Assembly (NCBI GenBank): GCA_964585305.1
Contig: CAZPDM010000009.1
Span: 1 to 64,000 of the forward strand
Source of the DNA: CAZPDM01 sp964585305
GTDB taxonomy: Bacteria > Planctomycetota > Uabimicrobiia > Uabimicrobiales > JABWCH01
DNA: 64,000 bases
Direction: 5' to 3'
Below the pieces are notes generated by a model, which worked only from the letters and a program-made list of their open reading frames with translations, was not told where the DNA came from and did no database searches. Shown one piece after another: positions 34,966 to 43,771 of the stretch. Within the stretch, counting starts at the first letter, position 1; each line of letters begins with the position of its first letter. The position numbers were made by a program, and so were the translations under genes.

Positions 34966-35991
34966 TTAGCAATTAACTTTAAAACCTGCTTGAACAAGAG
35001 CATGTAAGTGTAGCATGCCAAGGGGTTTCTTAGTTTGATCTACTACAGGAAGTAAAAATATAGGACGTGGTTTATGATTTTCCATCAATTTTAAAGCATC
35101 ATAGGCAAGACTTTCCCCATGTACATACACAGGATTTTTCGTCATTAAATCTTTTACTGAAGTATTCATAGCATCCGCAATATTGCTGCCTTTTGTAGCA
35201 AAATTTTCTAAAATTCTACGAACATCTCCATCTGTTATAATTCCCGCAAGTTTTCCATCTTCTCCAATTACACTGGTTCCACCTAGTTTATAGTGTGTAA
35301 TAGTACGTAAGGCAACAGAAAAATTGTCATCTTGAGATATAACAGGATTTGTCAATTGTTCTTGTAAAAGATGTTGAACTCGTAGAGTTAAACGTTTTCC
35401 TAGCATTCCTCTGGGATGATATATTGCAAAATCTTCTGGTGTAAACTTTCGAGCTTCCATTAAGGCAACAGTTAATGCATCTCCTAAAGCAAGTGTTGCA
35501 GTAGTAGATGTAGTTGGTACAAGGTTATATCGATCCGCTTCTTTGGTTTGACCGATCAATAATGTTACGTCTGATAATTGGCTTAATGTACTATTAGATT
35601 TTGAAGTGATAGCAATAATAGGAACTTCTATGTATTTAACGAATGATAGTAATTCAATGATTTCTTCAGTTTCTCCTGAAAAAGATATTGCTAAAATACA
35701 ATCTTTATGATGGATAACACCTAAATCTCCATGAAAACCTTCTGCTGGGTGTAAAAAATGAGAAGGAATTCCAACACTAGTAAGACTTGCAGCAATTTTT
35801 TGGCCAATATGACCGCTTTTTCCCATTCCTGTAACAATAATACGGCCTTGGCAATTTAGAATAATTTTACAAGCTTGAAGAAAAGTGTCGTTAATTTGCT
35901 CGGAAAGTTGAGATAAAGCCTTACTTTCTTCAAATAATACACGTTTAGCAATTTCTAAAAAAGAGATATCTAAGCTATTTTTTTCTTCCAT
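34966..35991 (-). CDS. kdsD: D-arabinose 5-phosphate isomerase (KdsD/KpsF/GutQ)
   Basis: The enzyme makes arabinose 5-phosphate from ribulose 5-phosphate, the first step to Kdo in lipopolysaccharide. The 341 residues hold an N-terminal SIS domain (ILNCQGRIIVTGMGKSGHIG, HPAEGFHGDLGVI, SFSGETEEII, TTSTTATLALGDALTVALME) and two C-terminal CBS modules (about 210-330). Length and order match E. coli KdsD. Its presence suggests an outer membrane with Kdo-type lipid. No clear ribosome-binding site precedes the ATG. Other Kdo genes are not in the window. Confidence 0.94.
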   Translation of the reverse strand: MEEKNSLDISFLEIAKRVLFEESKALSQLSEQINDTFLQACKIILNCQGRIIVTGMGKSGHIGQKIAASLTSVGIPSHFLHPAEGFHGDLGVIHHKDCILAISFSGETEEIIELLSFVKYIEVPIIAITSKSNSTLSQLSDVTLLIGQTKEADRYNLVPTTSTTATLALGDALTVALMEARKFTPEDFAIYHPRGMLGKRLTLRVQHLLQEQLTNPVISQDDNFSVALRTITHYKLGGTSVIGEDGKLAGIITDGDVRRILENFATKGSNIADAMNTSVKDLMTKNPVYVHGESLAYDALKLMENHKPRPIFLLPVVDQTKKPLGMLHLHALVQAGFKVNC

Positions 35992-36340
35992 TATTTTTAA
36001 CAGAAAATACTTTATTGCTTAACCCGCAACAAATATTTTCCTACCTTGATAGTATATTTTCTAACTTTTTAAGAAATATTCAAAATATGATTTTATCATT
36101 CTAACAGAGCTATTGTTGGAATGCAAGAAAAAAAGAGAGAAAATAAATATTTTTGAAAAGTCTTGACGAAAGATAAAGTTATCGTTAAAATGGAGATGAT
36201 GAAAAATATCATTTTTTGTAAAAAAATATTATTTTGTTAATTATTGTACTAAATAGTAGTTATAAACAATACCACATGCTTTCTGCTAAAATACAGGAGG
36301 GTGGCAGCTTTTTTATTTGGAAAGTCTTGCCATATTTTTT
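35992..36340 (+). other. Divergent intergenic region
   Basis: About 350 AT-rich bases separate kdsD and the first BRCT gene. A good rightward promoter is at 36163-36191. A purine-rich CAGGAGGG at 36293-36300 lies unusually far (about 40 bases) from the ATG at 36341. No other gene or RNA was recognised. Confidence 0.5.
36163..36191 (+). promoter_or_regulatory. Sigma70-type promoter for the BRCT coiled-coil genes
   Basis: TTGACG (36163-36168) and TAAAAT (36186-36191) are separated by 17 bases. Transcription would begin near 36198 and leave a leader of some 140 bases. Confidence 0.6.
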
Positions 36341-37615
36341 ATGAGACAACGTGGTTCTGTTCACCTCGCGGTTTTTGCAACTTTATTTATCATAAGCGCG
36401 TTTTTAATGTTCGGGCTTATGGGAATGGAAAATTATTATCTCCAAGAAAAAGCTACAATGGATCGAAACATTAAATATTTACAAGATGAGATGCTTAAAT
36501 TAAACAATGATTTGCAAGAACTTGAAAGTTTAAGCGGTTTTTTTCATAATAAAGAAAACCGTAGTAATTTTGCAGATATTAGTCAAGCTAGAGTTGTAAT
36601 TCCTAATTTATTAGGCCAATTACAGAAAGTTCATAACAAAGAGCTCGAACTTCCTACATTAGCTATTTCTGATGTAGAATTAGCAGAAAAAAAGGAAAAT
36701 TCTTTAACTCTTGAAAAAATGTTATTTTCTGGTTTTGAACGTATTCAAGAATTACAAAACGAAATTGCTATGCTTGAGCACCAAAGCCAAATCATATCAG
36801 AAAATAAGCGATTGCAAGAAGAATATCGAAAACAGATAACTGATGAAATGAATGATTGGCTTAAGACTTTAGGAAATGATATAGAAAGTTATCAAACTCA
36901 GTTTGATAAAAAATTAAAAGATGTAGAAGCACTCCAACAAAAATATGAACTTGCTAAAAATGAGGCAATTCAAAAAGCTCAAGAAGCGGAACAATCTATA
37001 CAAAATGATAAAAATGAGTTTGAAATACAAATTGAACAAAAGAAAAATGAAATTCGTAAATTGCAAGCTCAAAAATATGGAGAAAGTGAACCCATTACAA
37101 AGCAACGCATATTCCGTCCAGAAGAAGAAAAATATGATGGAACTATTAGTTTTTCAGACGCTCGAACAAAGACTGTATATATTGATTTAGGTCAATCTCA
37201 AAAAATTATAAAAGGACTAAAATTTGACGTATATCGCCAAGCAAACCAAGCAGCAAAAATATGGATCGGCCAGATTGAAATCCAAAAAGTTATGGAAAAA
37301 GTTAGTATGGCAACCATCGTAAAAATAAAAGATCCATTAAATCCGATTGTTCCTGGCGATAGTATTATGAACCCTATTTTTAATTATAAAGAACCGGTTT
37401 ATATTACATTAGCTGGTAATTTAAAAAAATCAAATGCTACAATGAAGCAGTTGATTGAAGAATTGGGTGCTATTATAGAACCTCAAGTAAGTGTTCGTAC
37501 TAATTTTGTTGTTTATGCTCCTAAGAGTGAAACAACAGAAAACTATCGTGCGGCAATAAACTTTGGTGTACCTTTGATGAGTGAGGATGTTGTCCTTCAA
37601 TATATTGGGGACTAA
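36341..37615 (+). CDS. Membrane-anchored coiled-coil protein with C-terminal BRCT-like domain (paralogue 1)
   Basis: The 424-residue protein starts at the ATG at 36341 (MRQRGSVHLAVF). The in-frame TTG at 36317 is an alternative and neither has a well-placed ribosome-binding site. One N-terminal membrane helix (about 10-30) is followed by a coiled coil to about 245. Next is a small beta domain of about 90 residues (TVYIDLGQSQKIIKGLKFDV, ending PIVPGDSI) resembling the C-terminal domain of FlgT-like proteins. The last 75 residues (ITLAGNLKKSNATMKQLIEE, LGAIIEPQVSVRTNFVVYAP, NFGVPLMSEDVV) follow the BRCT pattern of NAD-dependent DNA ligase. It is paired with the next gene. Function unknown. Confidence 0.8.
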   Translation: MRQRGSVHLAVFATLFIISAFLMFGLMGMENYYLQEKATMDRNIKYLQDEMLKLNNDLQELESLSGFFHNKENRSNFADISQARVVIPNLLGQLQKVHNKELELPTLAISDVELAEKKENSLTLEKMLFSGFERIQELQNEIAMLEHQSQIISENKRLQEEYRKQITDEMNDWLKTLGNDIESYQTQFDKKLKDVEALQQKYELAKNEAIQKAQEAEQSIQNDKNEFEIQIEQKKNEIRKLQAQKYGESEPITKQRIFRPEEEKYDGTISFSDARTKTVYIDLGQSQKIIKGLKFDVYRQANQAAKIWIGQIEIQKVMEKVSMATIVKIKDPLNPIVPGDSIMNPIFNYKEPVYITLAGNLKKSNATMKQLIEELGAIIEPQVSVRTNFVVYAPKSETTENYRAAINFGVPLMSEDVVLQYIGD

Positions 37616-37688
37616 TATATTCTGAAGGTCAATCATTTTTATAAAAAATATTTATCTTCACATTATTTATTGAAAAATCATACGGAGG

Positions 37689-37734
37689 TAGCGATTTCCT
37701 CACCATTAAAAGCAGGAGTCTATCGCTAATTTTT
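37689..37734 (+). promoter_or_regulatory. Hairpin enclosing the ribosome-binding site of the second BRCT gene
   Basis: TAGCGAT (37689-37695) pairs with ATCGCTA (37722-37728), and inside it TCCT can pair with the AGGA of AGGAG (37714-37718). The hairpin is followed by AATTTTT directly before the ATG. It could act as an attenuator or hide the ribosome-binding site, which is 16 bases from the start. Confidence 0.45.
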
Positions 37735-39132
37735 ATGAAATCCGGTACAATGATAACTTTGGGAATTTTTATTTTTTTATGGTTAGTTTGCTCTGTGGTT
37801 TCTTTGATAACTTATCAAAACATTCAAAAACTTGCAATTGATCCTGAAAATAAGAAGACTGCTCAAGTTAGCGAATTAAGTGAAATCACTCAGAAAAAAA
37901 TTGCATTAGCAAAAAAGAAAGAAGAATATGCTGATCTAGAATCTAGAGCCCAAAAAATTTCTAACTTTATTGGCTTTCGTCAACCAAGTTATATTGGCGG
38001 CTCTTCAATGTCAGATGTAGACTCAATTATTTTTTTCCTTGATACGGTATGTAGTGATGTTGCAAGTCCAATTTATAAAAATTCTCTGAAATTAGCAACT
38101 CTTGGTTCTGAAAATCAGAAAATTGATAAGGAAGACAAAATTATCAAAGGAGAATCTTGTAACAAATCTCAACTAAGAAATATTAACTATGTCAAAACAT
38201 TGATCACTCTTGAAGATGTTTGGGAAGCAACCATCAAACGTATTGAAACGTTACAACAACAGGCTAAAAGCAAACGCGTAAACTTAAAAGATGCTCGTGA
38301 AGAATACGAAAAACTAATTTTTGATACCCAAAACGAAATTACTCAAATCCAACAAACTTTACAGCAAAAACGTACTGAATTCCAAGAAAATTATGTTAAA
38401 AATGAAGAAATTCTTTCTAATGCAGAAGAAGCTAGAAAGAAAGCACATGAAGAATCTTTGCAACAAAAAGAACTTCTTGCTAATGTTGAACGACAACAAC
38501 GCGAACAAAATAAAAAATTTAGTAATGAACAAAAAATATTAGAAGAGCGTGTTCATGAAATACAAGCCGCAACTGCTGGACAATCTGGAGTAGAACGTTG
38601 GTTTAAAGACCAATCAGAAAAAGGCAAAGCGCAAGAAATACCTGATGGTGAAATTCTATATAGCAACAATAAACAACAGATTGCCTATATTGATTTAGGA
38701 CGCTCAGATCGAATCCAAAAAGGAATGAGCTTTGATGTTATTCAATATGGTAAAGGCGGTCGGAAAGAAATAAAAGGAAAAATTGAAGTAAAAGAAGTTC
38801 AAGAAAAGATGAGTAAAGTTAGTATTGTGAAAGAAACTTCTATACTCAATCCTATTAAACAGGGCGATAAAATAATAAATTCTGTTTATGATAAAAATAA
38901 AATAAAATATTTTGTTGTAGCAGGGAAAATTACTCGAAAATATTCTATGGATCAAATACGACGCATGGTTTCAGAAATTGGTGCACAAATTGAAGATTCT
39001 CTCACTCCTAAAACAGACACTATTATTTTAGGTGAAGGATTTGAAAGAGATCCAATTTACCAGTCCGCACAAGAGCGCGGTGTTGAAACGATGCTAGAAG
39101 TAGAGTTCTTAGAACATTTAGGTGTACAATAA
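37735..39132 (+). CDS. Membrane-anchored coiled-coil protein with C-terminal BRCT-like domain (paralogue 2)
   Basis: The 465-residue protein has the same architecture as its upstream neighbour: membrane helix at about 7-28 (ITLGIFIFLWLVCSVVSLIT), a variable segment, a coiled coil at about 165-280, a beta domain (IAYIDLGRSDRIQKGMSFDV to NPIKQGDKI), and a C-terminal BRCT-like domain. The last aligns well with bacterial DNA ligase BRCT: VVAGKITRKYSMDQIRRMVS, EIGAQIEDSLTPKTDTIILG, ERGVETMLEVEFLEHLG. The two coding regions are 119 bases apart and share low but clear C-terminal similarity, so they arose by duplication. The soluble part could be cytoplasmic or periplasmic; topology is unresolved. 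No known function. Confidence 0.82.
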   Translation: MKSGTMITLGIFIFLWLVCSVVSLITYQNIQKLAIDPENKKTAQVSELSEITQKKIALAKKKEEYADLESRAQKISNFIGFRQPSYIGGSSMSDVDSIIFFLDTVCSDVASPIYKNSLKLATLGSENQKIDKEDKIIKGESCNKSQLRNINYVKTLITLEDVWEATIKRIETLQQQAKSKRVNLKDAREEYEKLIFDTQNEITQIQQTLQQKRTEFQENYVKNEEILSNAEEARKKAHEESLQQKELLANVERQQREQNKKFSNEQKILEERVHEIQAATAGQSGVERWFKDQSEKGKAQEIPDGEILYSNNKQQIAYIDLGRSDRIQKGMSFDVIQYGKGGRKEIKGKIEVKEVQEKMSKVSIVKETSILNPIKQGDKIINSVYDKNKIKYFVVAGKITRKYSMDQIRRMVSEIGAQIEDSLTPKTDTIILGEGFERDPIYQSAQERGVETMLEVEFLEHLGVQ

Positions 39133-39201
39133 ATGCGCAAAAAAATATTTTTTCTTTTGAATAACTAATCTGTCAAATAAGTTTTTTGACGTCCAACTAT
39201 G

Positions 39202-39270
39202 AGGAATTGAACCCGCCTCTGTAATTTCTTTTCGTTAAAGCCACCATTTATAAGCGGCGGGTTAATTCCT
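39202..39270. repeat. Long inverted repeat of unknown nature
   Basis: AGGAATTGAACCCGCC (39202-39217) is complementary to GGCGGGTTAATTCCT (39256-39270) apart from one missing base; the loop is 38 bases. It is far more G+C-rich than its surroundings. It resembles ends of IS200/IS605-like elements, and on the minus strand partly a tRNA T arm, but no transposase is adjacent. Confidence 0.45.
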
Positions 39271-39323
39271 ACACTGGGATAAGAAAAAGAAATTAAGTTA
39301 AAGAGCAATAAATCAAAAATAAC

Positions 39324-39361
39324 AAAAAAACGTTAGCTTGAATTTAAGCTAGCGTTTTTTT
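39324..39361. terminator. Bidirectional terminator
   Basis: A 16-bp stem with one G-T pair (39324-39339 with 39346-39361) is flanked by A and T runs. It lies between the convergent BRCT and kinase genes. Confidence 0.85.
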
Positions 39362-39366
39362 TGTTG

Positions 39367-41319
39367 CTATTTCCCAAATTTCAATTCAATAATAGTGGCT
39401 TTTGCAAATATTACATCAAATCTTAAAATTCCAAATTCAAGCTTTTCAGTAGCAGATGTTGTTTGGCTAACTAAAGGAATACTGTCTAATTCTGCGATGA
39501 CTTTAGTTGATTCTAATCGAAGAGATAAATTTTGGAGCTGTATTGATGACGGAGGAATTTTAAAACGATATTCACTATTATTCCAATGTAAGCTTATTTG
39601 CATATATCCAGGAGGATGTCGCATACGCCGATCTATCTGAAGGAGTCTAAATTTCATAGAAAGAGTATTTGGCTCTAAGGGAATCTTCCATGCAATATGC
39701 GCAATCTTACTTTCTCTTATACCTCGGATTGGAATAGGAGGGAACATTTCTAAACGATTATCTTGTATTCTGCAATATTCTTTGCTAAAAGAAGTATCTT
39801 TATTTTTAAAAAAAAATGTATGTACAACTTTTCCTGGAATATCTATTTCCGGCTGAGAATTTGGTTGAGGAGGATCAGAAGGAGGAGTGTTAGGAGTATT
39901 ATTAGAATTTGTTTGATGATTAAGTATATTTGGAGCGAGATCAGGAGGAGAGGGTTTTTTTTCCATATTAAAGAAAATAAAAAATGAAATTCCCATTGCA
40001 AAGATAATAAATGTACAAATTATAAGAGCAAAATTTTTATATTTTCCCCAATCTTTAGAAGGAAAAACAATTGGGGTTTCAGGGGTATTTTTAGTTAAAG
40101 ACTCTTCGAGTGCTGACATAGAAGGAAGTTGTGTAATCTCTTGGCAATAAATATTATTTGCATCCTCTGAAGTAGTTAATTTACTATTTAAAGATTGAGA
40201 AATTGGTAAAGTATCTTTTTTGTCTGAACATATTTTGTTTCTAGTTAAAACATTTTTTTGTTTTGATAAAGCTGTATCGTATTTTCTTGTTTTTGGCAAA
40301 GTTATATTATCTATTAGCAAATTTTGATTTGCATTATTTTGGGAACTATCTACTATTTCTGCAGAGTTATCAGTCTTTTTAGTACTAATGCATTGAGATA
40401 CTATAGTTGGATCATTTGGTATAACTTCTTTTTCTTCTTCCAAAAGATTATTTATGCCTAGTTCCATCCCTAACCAAGGCATATTTACTTGATATTTTTT
40501 TATCAAAGTAGCCAAATCTTTTAATATTTCTGTAACAGTTTGATAACGTTCCTCTGGATAGCGTGCCATCATTTTTAATGTCAGAGTTTCTATATCATCT
40601 GGAATTTCTGGACGAATTTTTTTAGGAAAAATGGGTGTAGAATTTAAGCGAGCAAACAATGTCGCTAATGCTGTATCTTTATTAAAAGGTAGGCAATTTA
40701 ATAGCATATAATAAACAGTAATCCCTAATGAATAAATATCGCTACGCTGATCAGCAGCTTCTCCTTCACATTGCTCAGGGGATAGATAATATGGTGTTCC
40801 CATCAGTTGTCCTGGTTGAGTCAAACTTGATGTATGTTGAGTTAATTTGGCCAAGCCAAAATCAGCAATTTTTAAAATTCCCTTAGTACTAATTAAAATA
40901 TTTTCAGGTTTTATATCACGATGAATAATTCCTGCTTTATGTGCTTCTAATAACCCTAGACATATTTGATAAAGATATTGCAATACAGTTGGTATGGGTA
41001 ATGGAGCTTCTCGAGATAATTTAGATTTAAGACTTTCCCCTTCAACAAATTCCATTTCAATAAAATGATATCCTTGATCTTGATCCACACGTCTCACTAA
41101 AACAATATGTGCACTATCTAAACGGGCTGCTGCACGGGCTTCTGTTCCAAAACGTTCGACTAGCTCAGTAGTTTCAGCTAAAGTAGGATCCAATATTTTC
41201 ATAGCAACAGGAATATCAAGTTTTAAATTATGAGCAAGATAAACACTTCCCATTCCCCCTTGCCCCAATTTACGTTCTATTTTACAACCGCCAATATTTC
41301 TCTGCAAGAGGTCATCCAT
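39367..41319 (-). CDS. Transmembrane Ser/Thr protein kinase, all catalytic residues present
   Basis: The 650-residue kinase has an N-terminal catalytic domain (1-275): glycine loop KLGQGGMGSVYLAH, Lys41, IIHRDIKPEN with catalytic Asp135, DFG at 153-155, the activation segment ending GTPYYLSPEQ, and RSDIYSLG. A polar linker leads to one transmembrane helix at about 428-450. A Pro/Asn-rich stalk and an extracytoplasmic beta domain of about 150 residues (IPIRGIRESKIAHIAWKIPL), possibly a laminin-G-like or concanavalin-like sensor, follow. AGGA stands six bases before the ATG. The preceding 162-residue gene ends eight bases upstream, so the two are co-transcribed. Confidence 0.93.
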   Translation of the reverse strand: MDDLLQRNIGGCKIERKLGQGGMGSVYLAHNLKLDIPVAMKILDPTLAETTELVERFGTEARAAARLDSAHIVLVRRVDQDQGYHFIEMEFVEGESLKSKLSREAPLPIPTVLQYLYQICLGLLEAHKAGIIHRDIKPENILISTKGILKIADFGLAKLTQHTSSLTQPGQLMGTPYYLSPEQCEGEAADQRSDIYSLGITVYYMLLNCLPFNKDTALATLFARLNSTPIFPKKIRPEIPDDIETLTLKMMARYPEERYQTVTEILKDLATLIKKYQVNMPWLGMELGINNLLEEEKEVIPNDPTIVSQCISTKKTDNSAEIVDSSQNNANQNLLIDNITLPKTRKYDTALSKQKNVLTRNKICSDKKDTLPISQSLNSKLTTSEDANNIYCQEITQLPSMSALEESLTKNTPETPIVFPSKDWGKYKNFALIICTFIIFAMGISFFIFFNMEKKPSPPDLAPNILNHQTNSNNTPNTPPSDPPQPNSQPEIDIPGKVVHTFFFKNKDTSFSKEYCRIQDNRLEMFPPIPIRGIRESKIAHIAWKIPLEPNTLSMKFRLLQIDRRMRHPPGYMQISLHWNNSEYRFKIPPSSIQLQNLSLRLESTKVIAELDSIPLVSQTTSATEKLEFGILRFDVIFAKATIIELKFGK

Positions 41320-41327
41320 AGAGTTTC

Positions 41328-41816
41328 CTATTCTAAAAAAGTAAGTTCTACTAAACGCTCTAAAATTTCAGCATCAAAACGTGGCAAAGTATTAAAATTC
41401 TCTGAACCTTCTTGGTTAATCACCCAAATTAAATTTTCTGAATAGTTTTGTTGTGTTGCATTAGGATCAACAATAAGATGTAAATAAATAAATTGTGATA
41501 AAGCTCGTGTATTATGACGAAGCCTAATTGTGCCTTTAGAATTGTCTAAATTAATTCCCTCTGGAACAAATTCTAAAAATTTTTCCAAACATTGTAACTT
41601 TAATGCTTTAATTTGTACTGTTGTTACCTCTGATTGGCTAACTAAATATCTTACAGCATGAATACAATCTATACCTTTTATTTTACTCTCAATAAAATCA
41701 AATAGTTTTAAAACTGATTGTTGATAAGTGTTAAAATTTTTTTTACTTTCTTGTTTGGCTATTTCTTTAGCTTTAATCCGATTTTTAAATTGTTCTGCCC
41801 AATCATTAGAAGACAT
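41328..41816 (-). CDS. Uncharacterised protein encoded upstream of the kinase
   Basis: The 162-residue soluble, mostly helical protein has no recognised family. It begins MSSNDWAEQFKNRIKAKEIA with a charged helix, has a middle segment IDCIHAVRYLVSQSEVTTVQ and ends LPRFDAEILERLVELTFLE. GGAGG is ten bases from the ATG. Its stop lies eight bases before the kinase start and the kinase ribosome-binding site sits in that gap, so it is a candidate substrate or regulator of the kinase; this is inference from position only. Confidence 0.7.
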   Translation of the reverse strand: MSSNDWAEQFKNRIKAKEIAKQESKKNFNTYQQSVLKLFDFIESKIKGIDCIHAVRYLVSQSEVTTVQIKALKLQCLEKFLEFVPEGINLDNSKGTIRLRHNTRALSQFIYLHLIVDPNATQQNYSENLIWVINQEGSENFNTLPRFDAEILERLVELTFLE

Positions 41817-42023
41817 AATATAATAACCTCCAATAAATATTTTTTAATCTTTTTCACAACTGTTTAAAAGATACCATATAAATAAAAGACTGTCAATTTA
41901 TTTTTAGCAGAAATCCTTCAATATCTTCTTTAAAAATTCTTGATTTTTCTAAATAAGGTGATAAAATAAATTCGAACATGAAAATTGATAGCAATCTAAT
42001 TTTTGATTTGAAAGGAACTAATA

Positions 42024-42878
42024 ATGCCAAAATTTTTAAATCTTCCAATAATCTCTATATTGATTCTTGCCTTTTTTATGACGAGTTGCGCAAGCATTTC
42101 TGAAATTCTTGCTAATAGCGATAAACCAACTGTTAAAATTATAGGAACTAAACTACAAGATTTAACATTGGAAAAAGTCAATTTAATGTTTGATGTAGAA
42201 ATTCATAATCCCTATAGTTTGCCACTTCCTTTATCTAATCTCCAATATTCTTTAACAAGTAAAGGGGAAAAGTTTCTAGATGGGAAAGCCGATGTTCAAG
42301 GATTAATTCCTGCTCAAAATTCAAAGGTGGTTCAAATTCCTGTTGGAATTCCTTTTGTTCCAGTACTCCAAGCATTAAAACAAGTAAAACCTGGTGCAGT
42401 TGTTCCTTATGATGCAAAACTTGATCTTTCTGTAGATGCTCCAGGTGTTGGTCCAATCAATTTGCCATTAGAAAAAGAAGGTGAATTACCTATCCCTGCC
42501 ATTCCTAAAGTAGAGCTAACAAATATACAATGGCAAGAAATGAGTATGTCTAAAGCTACAGCAAATTTAAACCTTAAAATTGATAATCCTAATAGTTTTC
42601 CTATAGAATTAAATAAATTTAATTATCGACTTAATTTAGCTGATACTCCTGTAGCAGAAGATCAAATTACTCAAGGAACTAAGTTTGCAGAAAATGGAAG
42701 CAATACTTTTCAAGTCCCACTTTCTATCGCACCAATTAAATTGGGATTTGCTGCATTCCAGATGTTACAAGGAAAAGGAGCAAATTATAATTTAGATGGT
42801 GGCTTGGAAGTTGCTTCTCCTTTTGGCCCAATTAATTTTCCTATCTCAAGTAATGGACAAACTACTTTCCAACGTTAA
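42024..42878 (+). CDS. Lipoprotein with two LEA-2 (WHy) domains
   Basis: The 284-residue lipoprotein has signal peptide and lipobox MTSC (Cys22). Two similar beta domains follow, each opening with a strand and an N-P-(Y/N)-S motif: VEIHNPYSLPLPLSNLQYSL at about 57-76 and LKIDNPNSFPIELNKFNYRL near 187. This is the LEA-2/WHy fold seen in desiccation and stress proteins and in bacterial lipoproteins. Each domain ends with a PVGIP- or PLSIAP-type strand. AAAGGA is seven bases before the ATG. It precedes the purine phosphorylase by 33 bp and may be co-transcribed, though a functional link is not evident. Confidence 0.85.
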   Translation: MPKFLNLPIISILILAFFMTSCASISEILANSDKPTVKIIGTKLQDLTLEKVNLMFDVEIHNPYSLPLPLSNLQYSLTSKGEKFLDGKADVQGLIPAQNSKVVQIPVGIPFVPVLQALKQVKPGAVVPYDAKLDLSVDAPGVGPINLPLEKEGELPIPAIPKVELTNIQWQEMSMSKATANLNLKIDNPNSFPIELNKFNYRLNLADTPVAEDQITQGTKFAENGSNTFQVPLSIAPIKLGFAAFQMLQGKGANYNLDGGLEVASPFGPINFPISSNGQTTFQR

Positions 42879-42911
42879 TTTTAATTATTACTTTTTAGAG
42901 GATTGTAAAAT

Positions 42912-43730
42912 ATGTCCCAAACAATGCAACAAATTCAAGAAAGCGTTCAATACATCCAACAGAAATACAGCCAGCCTTCTAGTATTGGAATTATTTTAGG
43001 ATCAGGGCTAGGTGCGTTTTATGAACAGGTTACTAATCGTATAGAAATTCCCTATCAAACTATTCCACACTTTCCTATTTCTACAGTAGAAGGCCATGCA
43101 GGAAAACTTGTTTTAGGCGATTTTAATAATAAAAAAGTCGTTGTTATGGCGGGAAGATTTCATTATTATGAGGGCTATACTTTACAACAAGTAGTGTACC
43201 CTATTCGTGTAATGTCTCAATTAGGGATTAAGTCTCTTATTGTTACTAATGCTGCGGGTGGTGTTAATAAATCTTTTGTTCCCGGAGATCTTATGCTCAT
43301 TGACGATCATATTAACATGCTGGGAAATCCACTGTTAGGCCCAAACATCAATCAACTTGGCGTTCGATTTCCTGATATGAGCAAAGCATATTCTCAAAGA
43401 CTGAAAGAAATTGCTACTAATGCTGCTAAAAAACACCAAATCGATATTAAACGTGGCATATATCTTGCTTTAACTGGGCCAAGTTATGAAACCCCTGCAG
43501 AAATTAGGATGTTAAGAGTTTTAGGCGCAGATGCAGTAGGGATGTCAACAGTTCCTGAAGTTATCGCTGCTAGACATATTGGAATTGAAGTGTTAGGGAT
43601 GTCTTGCATTACTAATATGGCGGCAGGGATATTAAATCAACCTCTTAGTCATGAAGAAGTATCAACTACAGCAAATAAAGTAAAAGAAAAGTTTACGAAT
43701 TTACTTACGGAAATTATTACAAATATATAA
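42912..43730 (+). CDS. punA: Purine nucleoside phosphorylase, trimeric type
   Basis: The 272-residue enzyme splits inosine and guanosine with phosphate into base and ribose 1-phosphate. Hallmarks: IILGSGLGAFYEQV, the substrate loop with VMAGRFHYYEGYTLQQVVYP, LIVTNAAGGVNKSFVPGDLM, GPSYETPAEIRMLRVLGADA, and VGMSTVPEVIAARHIGIEVL with CITNMAAG. Asn rather than Asp in CITNMAAG fits the 6-oxopurine-specific group. Adenosine deaminase is encoded about 1.2 kb away on the other strand, making a purine salvage pair. Confidence 0.94.
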   Translation: MSQTMQQIQESVQYIQQKYSQPSSIGIILGSGLGAFYEQVTNRIEIPYQTIPHFPISTVEGHAGKLVLGDFNNKKVVVMAGRFHYYEGYTLQQVVYPIRVMSQLGIKSLIVTNAAGGVNKSFVPGDLMLIDDHINMLGNPLLGPNINQLGVRFPDMSKAYSQRLKEIATNAAKKHQIDIKRGIYLALTGPSYETPAEIRMLRVLGADAVGMSTVPEVIAARHIGIEVLGMSCITNMAAGILNQPLSHEEVSTTANKVKEKFTNLLTEIITNI

Positions 43731-43731
43731 C

Positions 43732-43757
43732 AAAAAGCCTCATATATGAGGCTTTTT
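43732..43757. terminator. Terminator after punA
   Basis: A 12-bp stem (43732-43743 with 43746-43757) is flanked by A and T runs. It lies between convergent punA and the GGDEF gene and can serve both. Confidence 0.88.
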
Positions 43758-43771
43758 ATATTTTTAAAAAA

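Noticed and set aside
39195..39275. tRNA or tmRNA end
   Set aside because: The GGTTCAATTCC-like text resembles a T arm, but no acceptor, anticodon or D arm can be formed.
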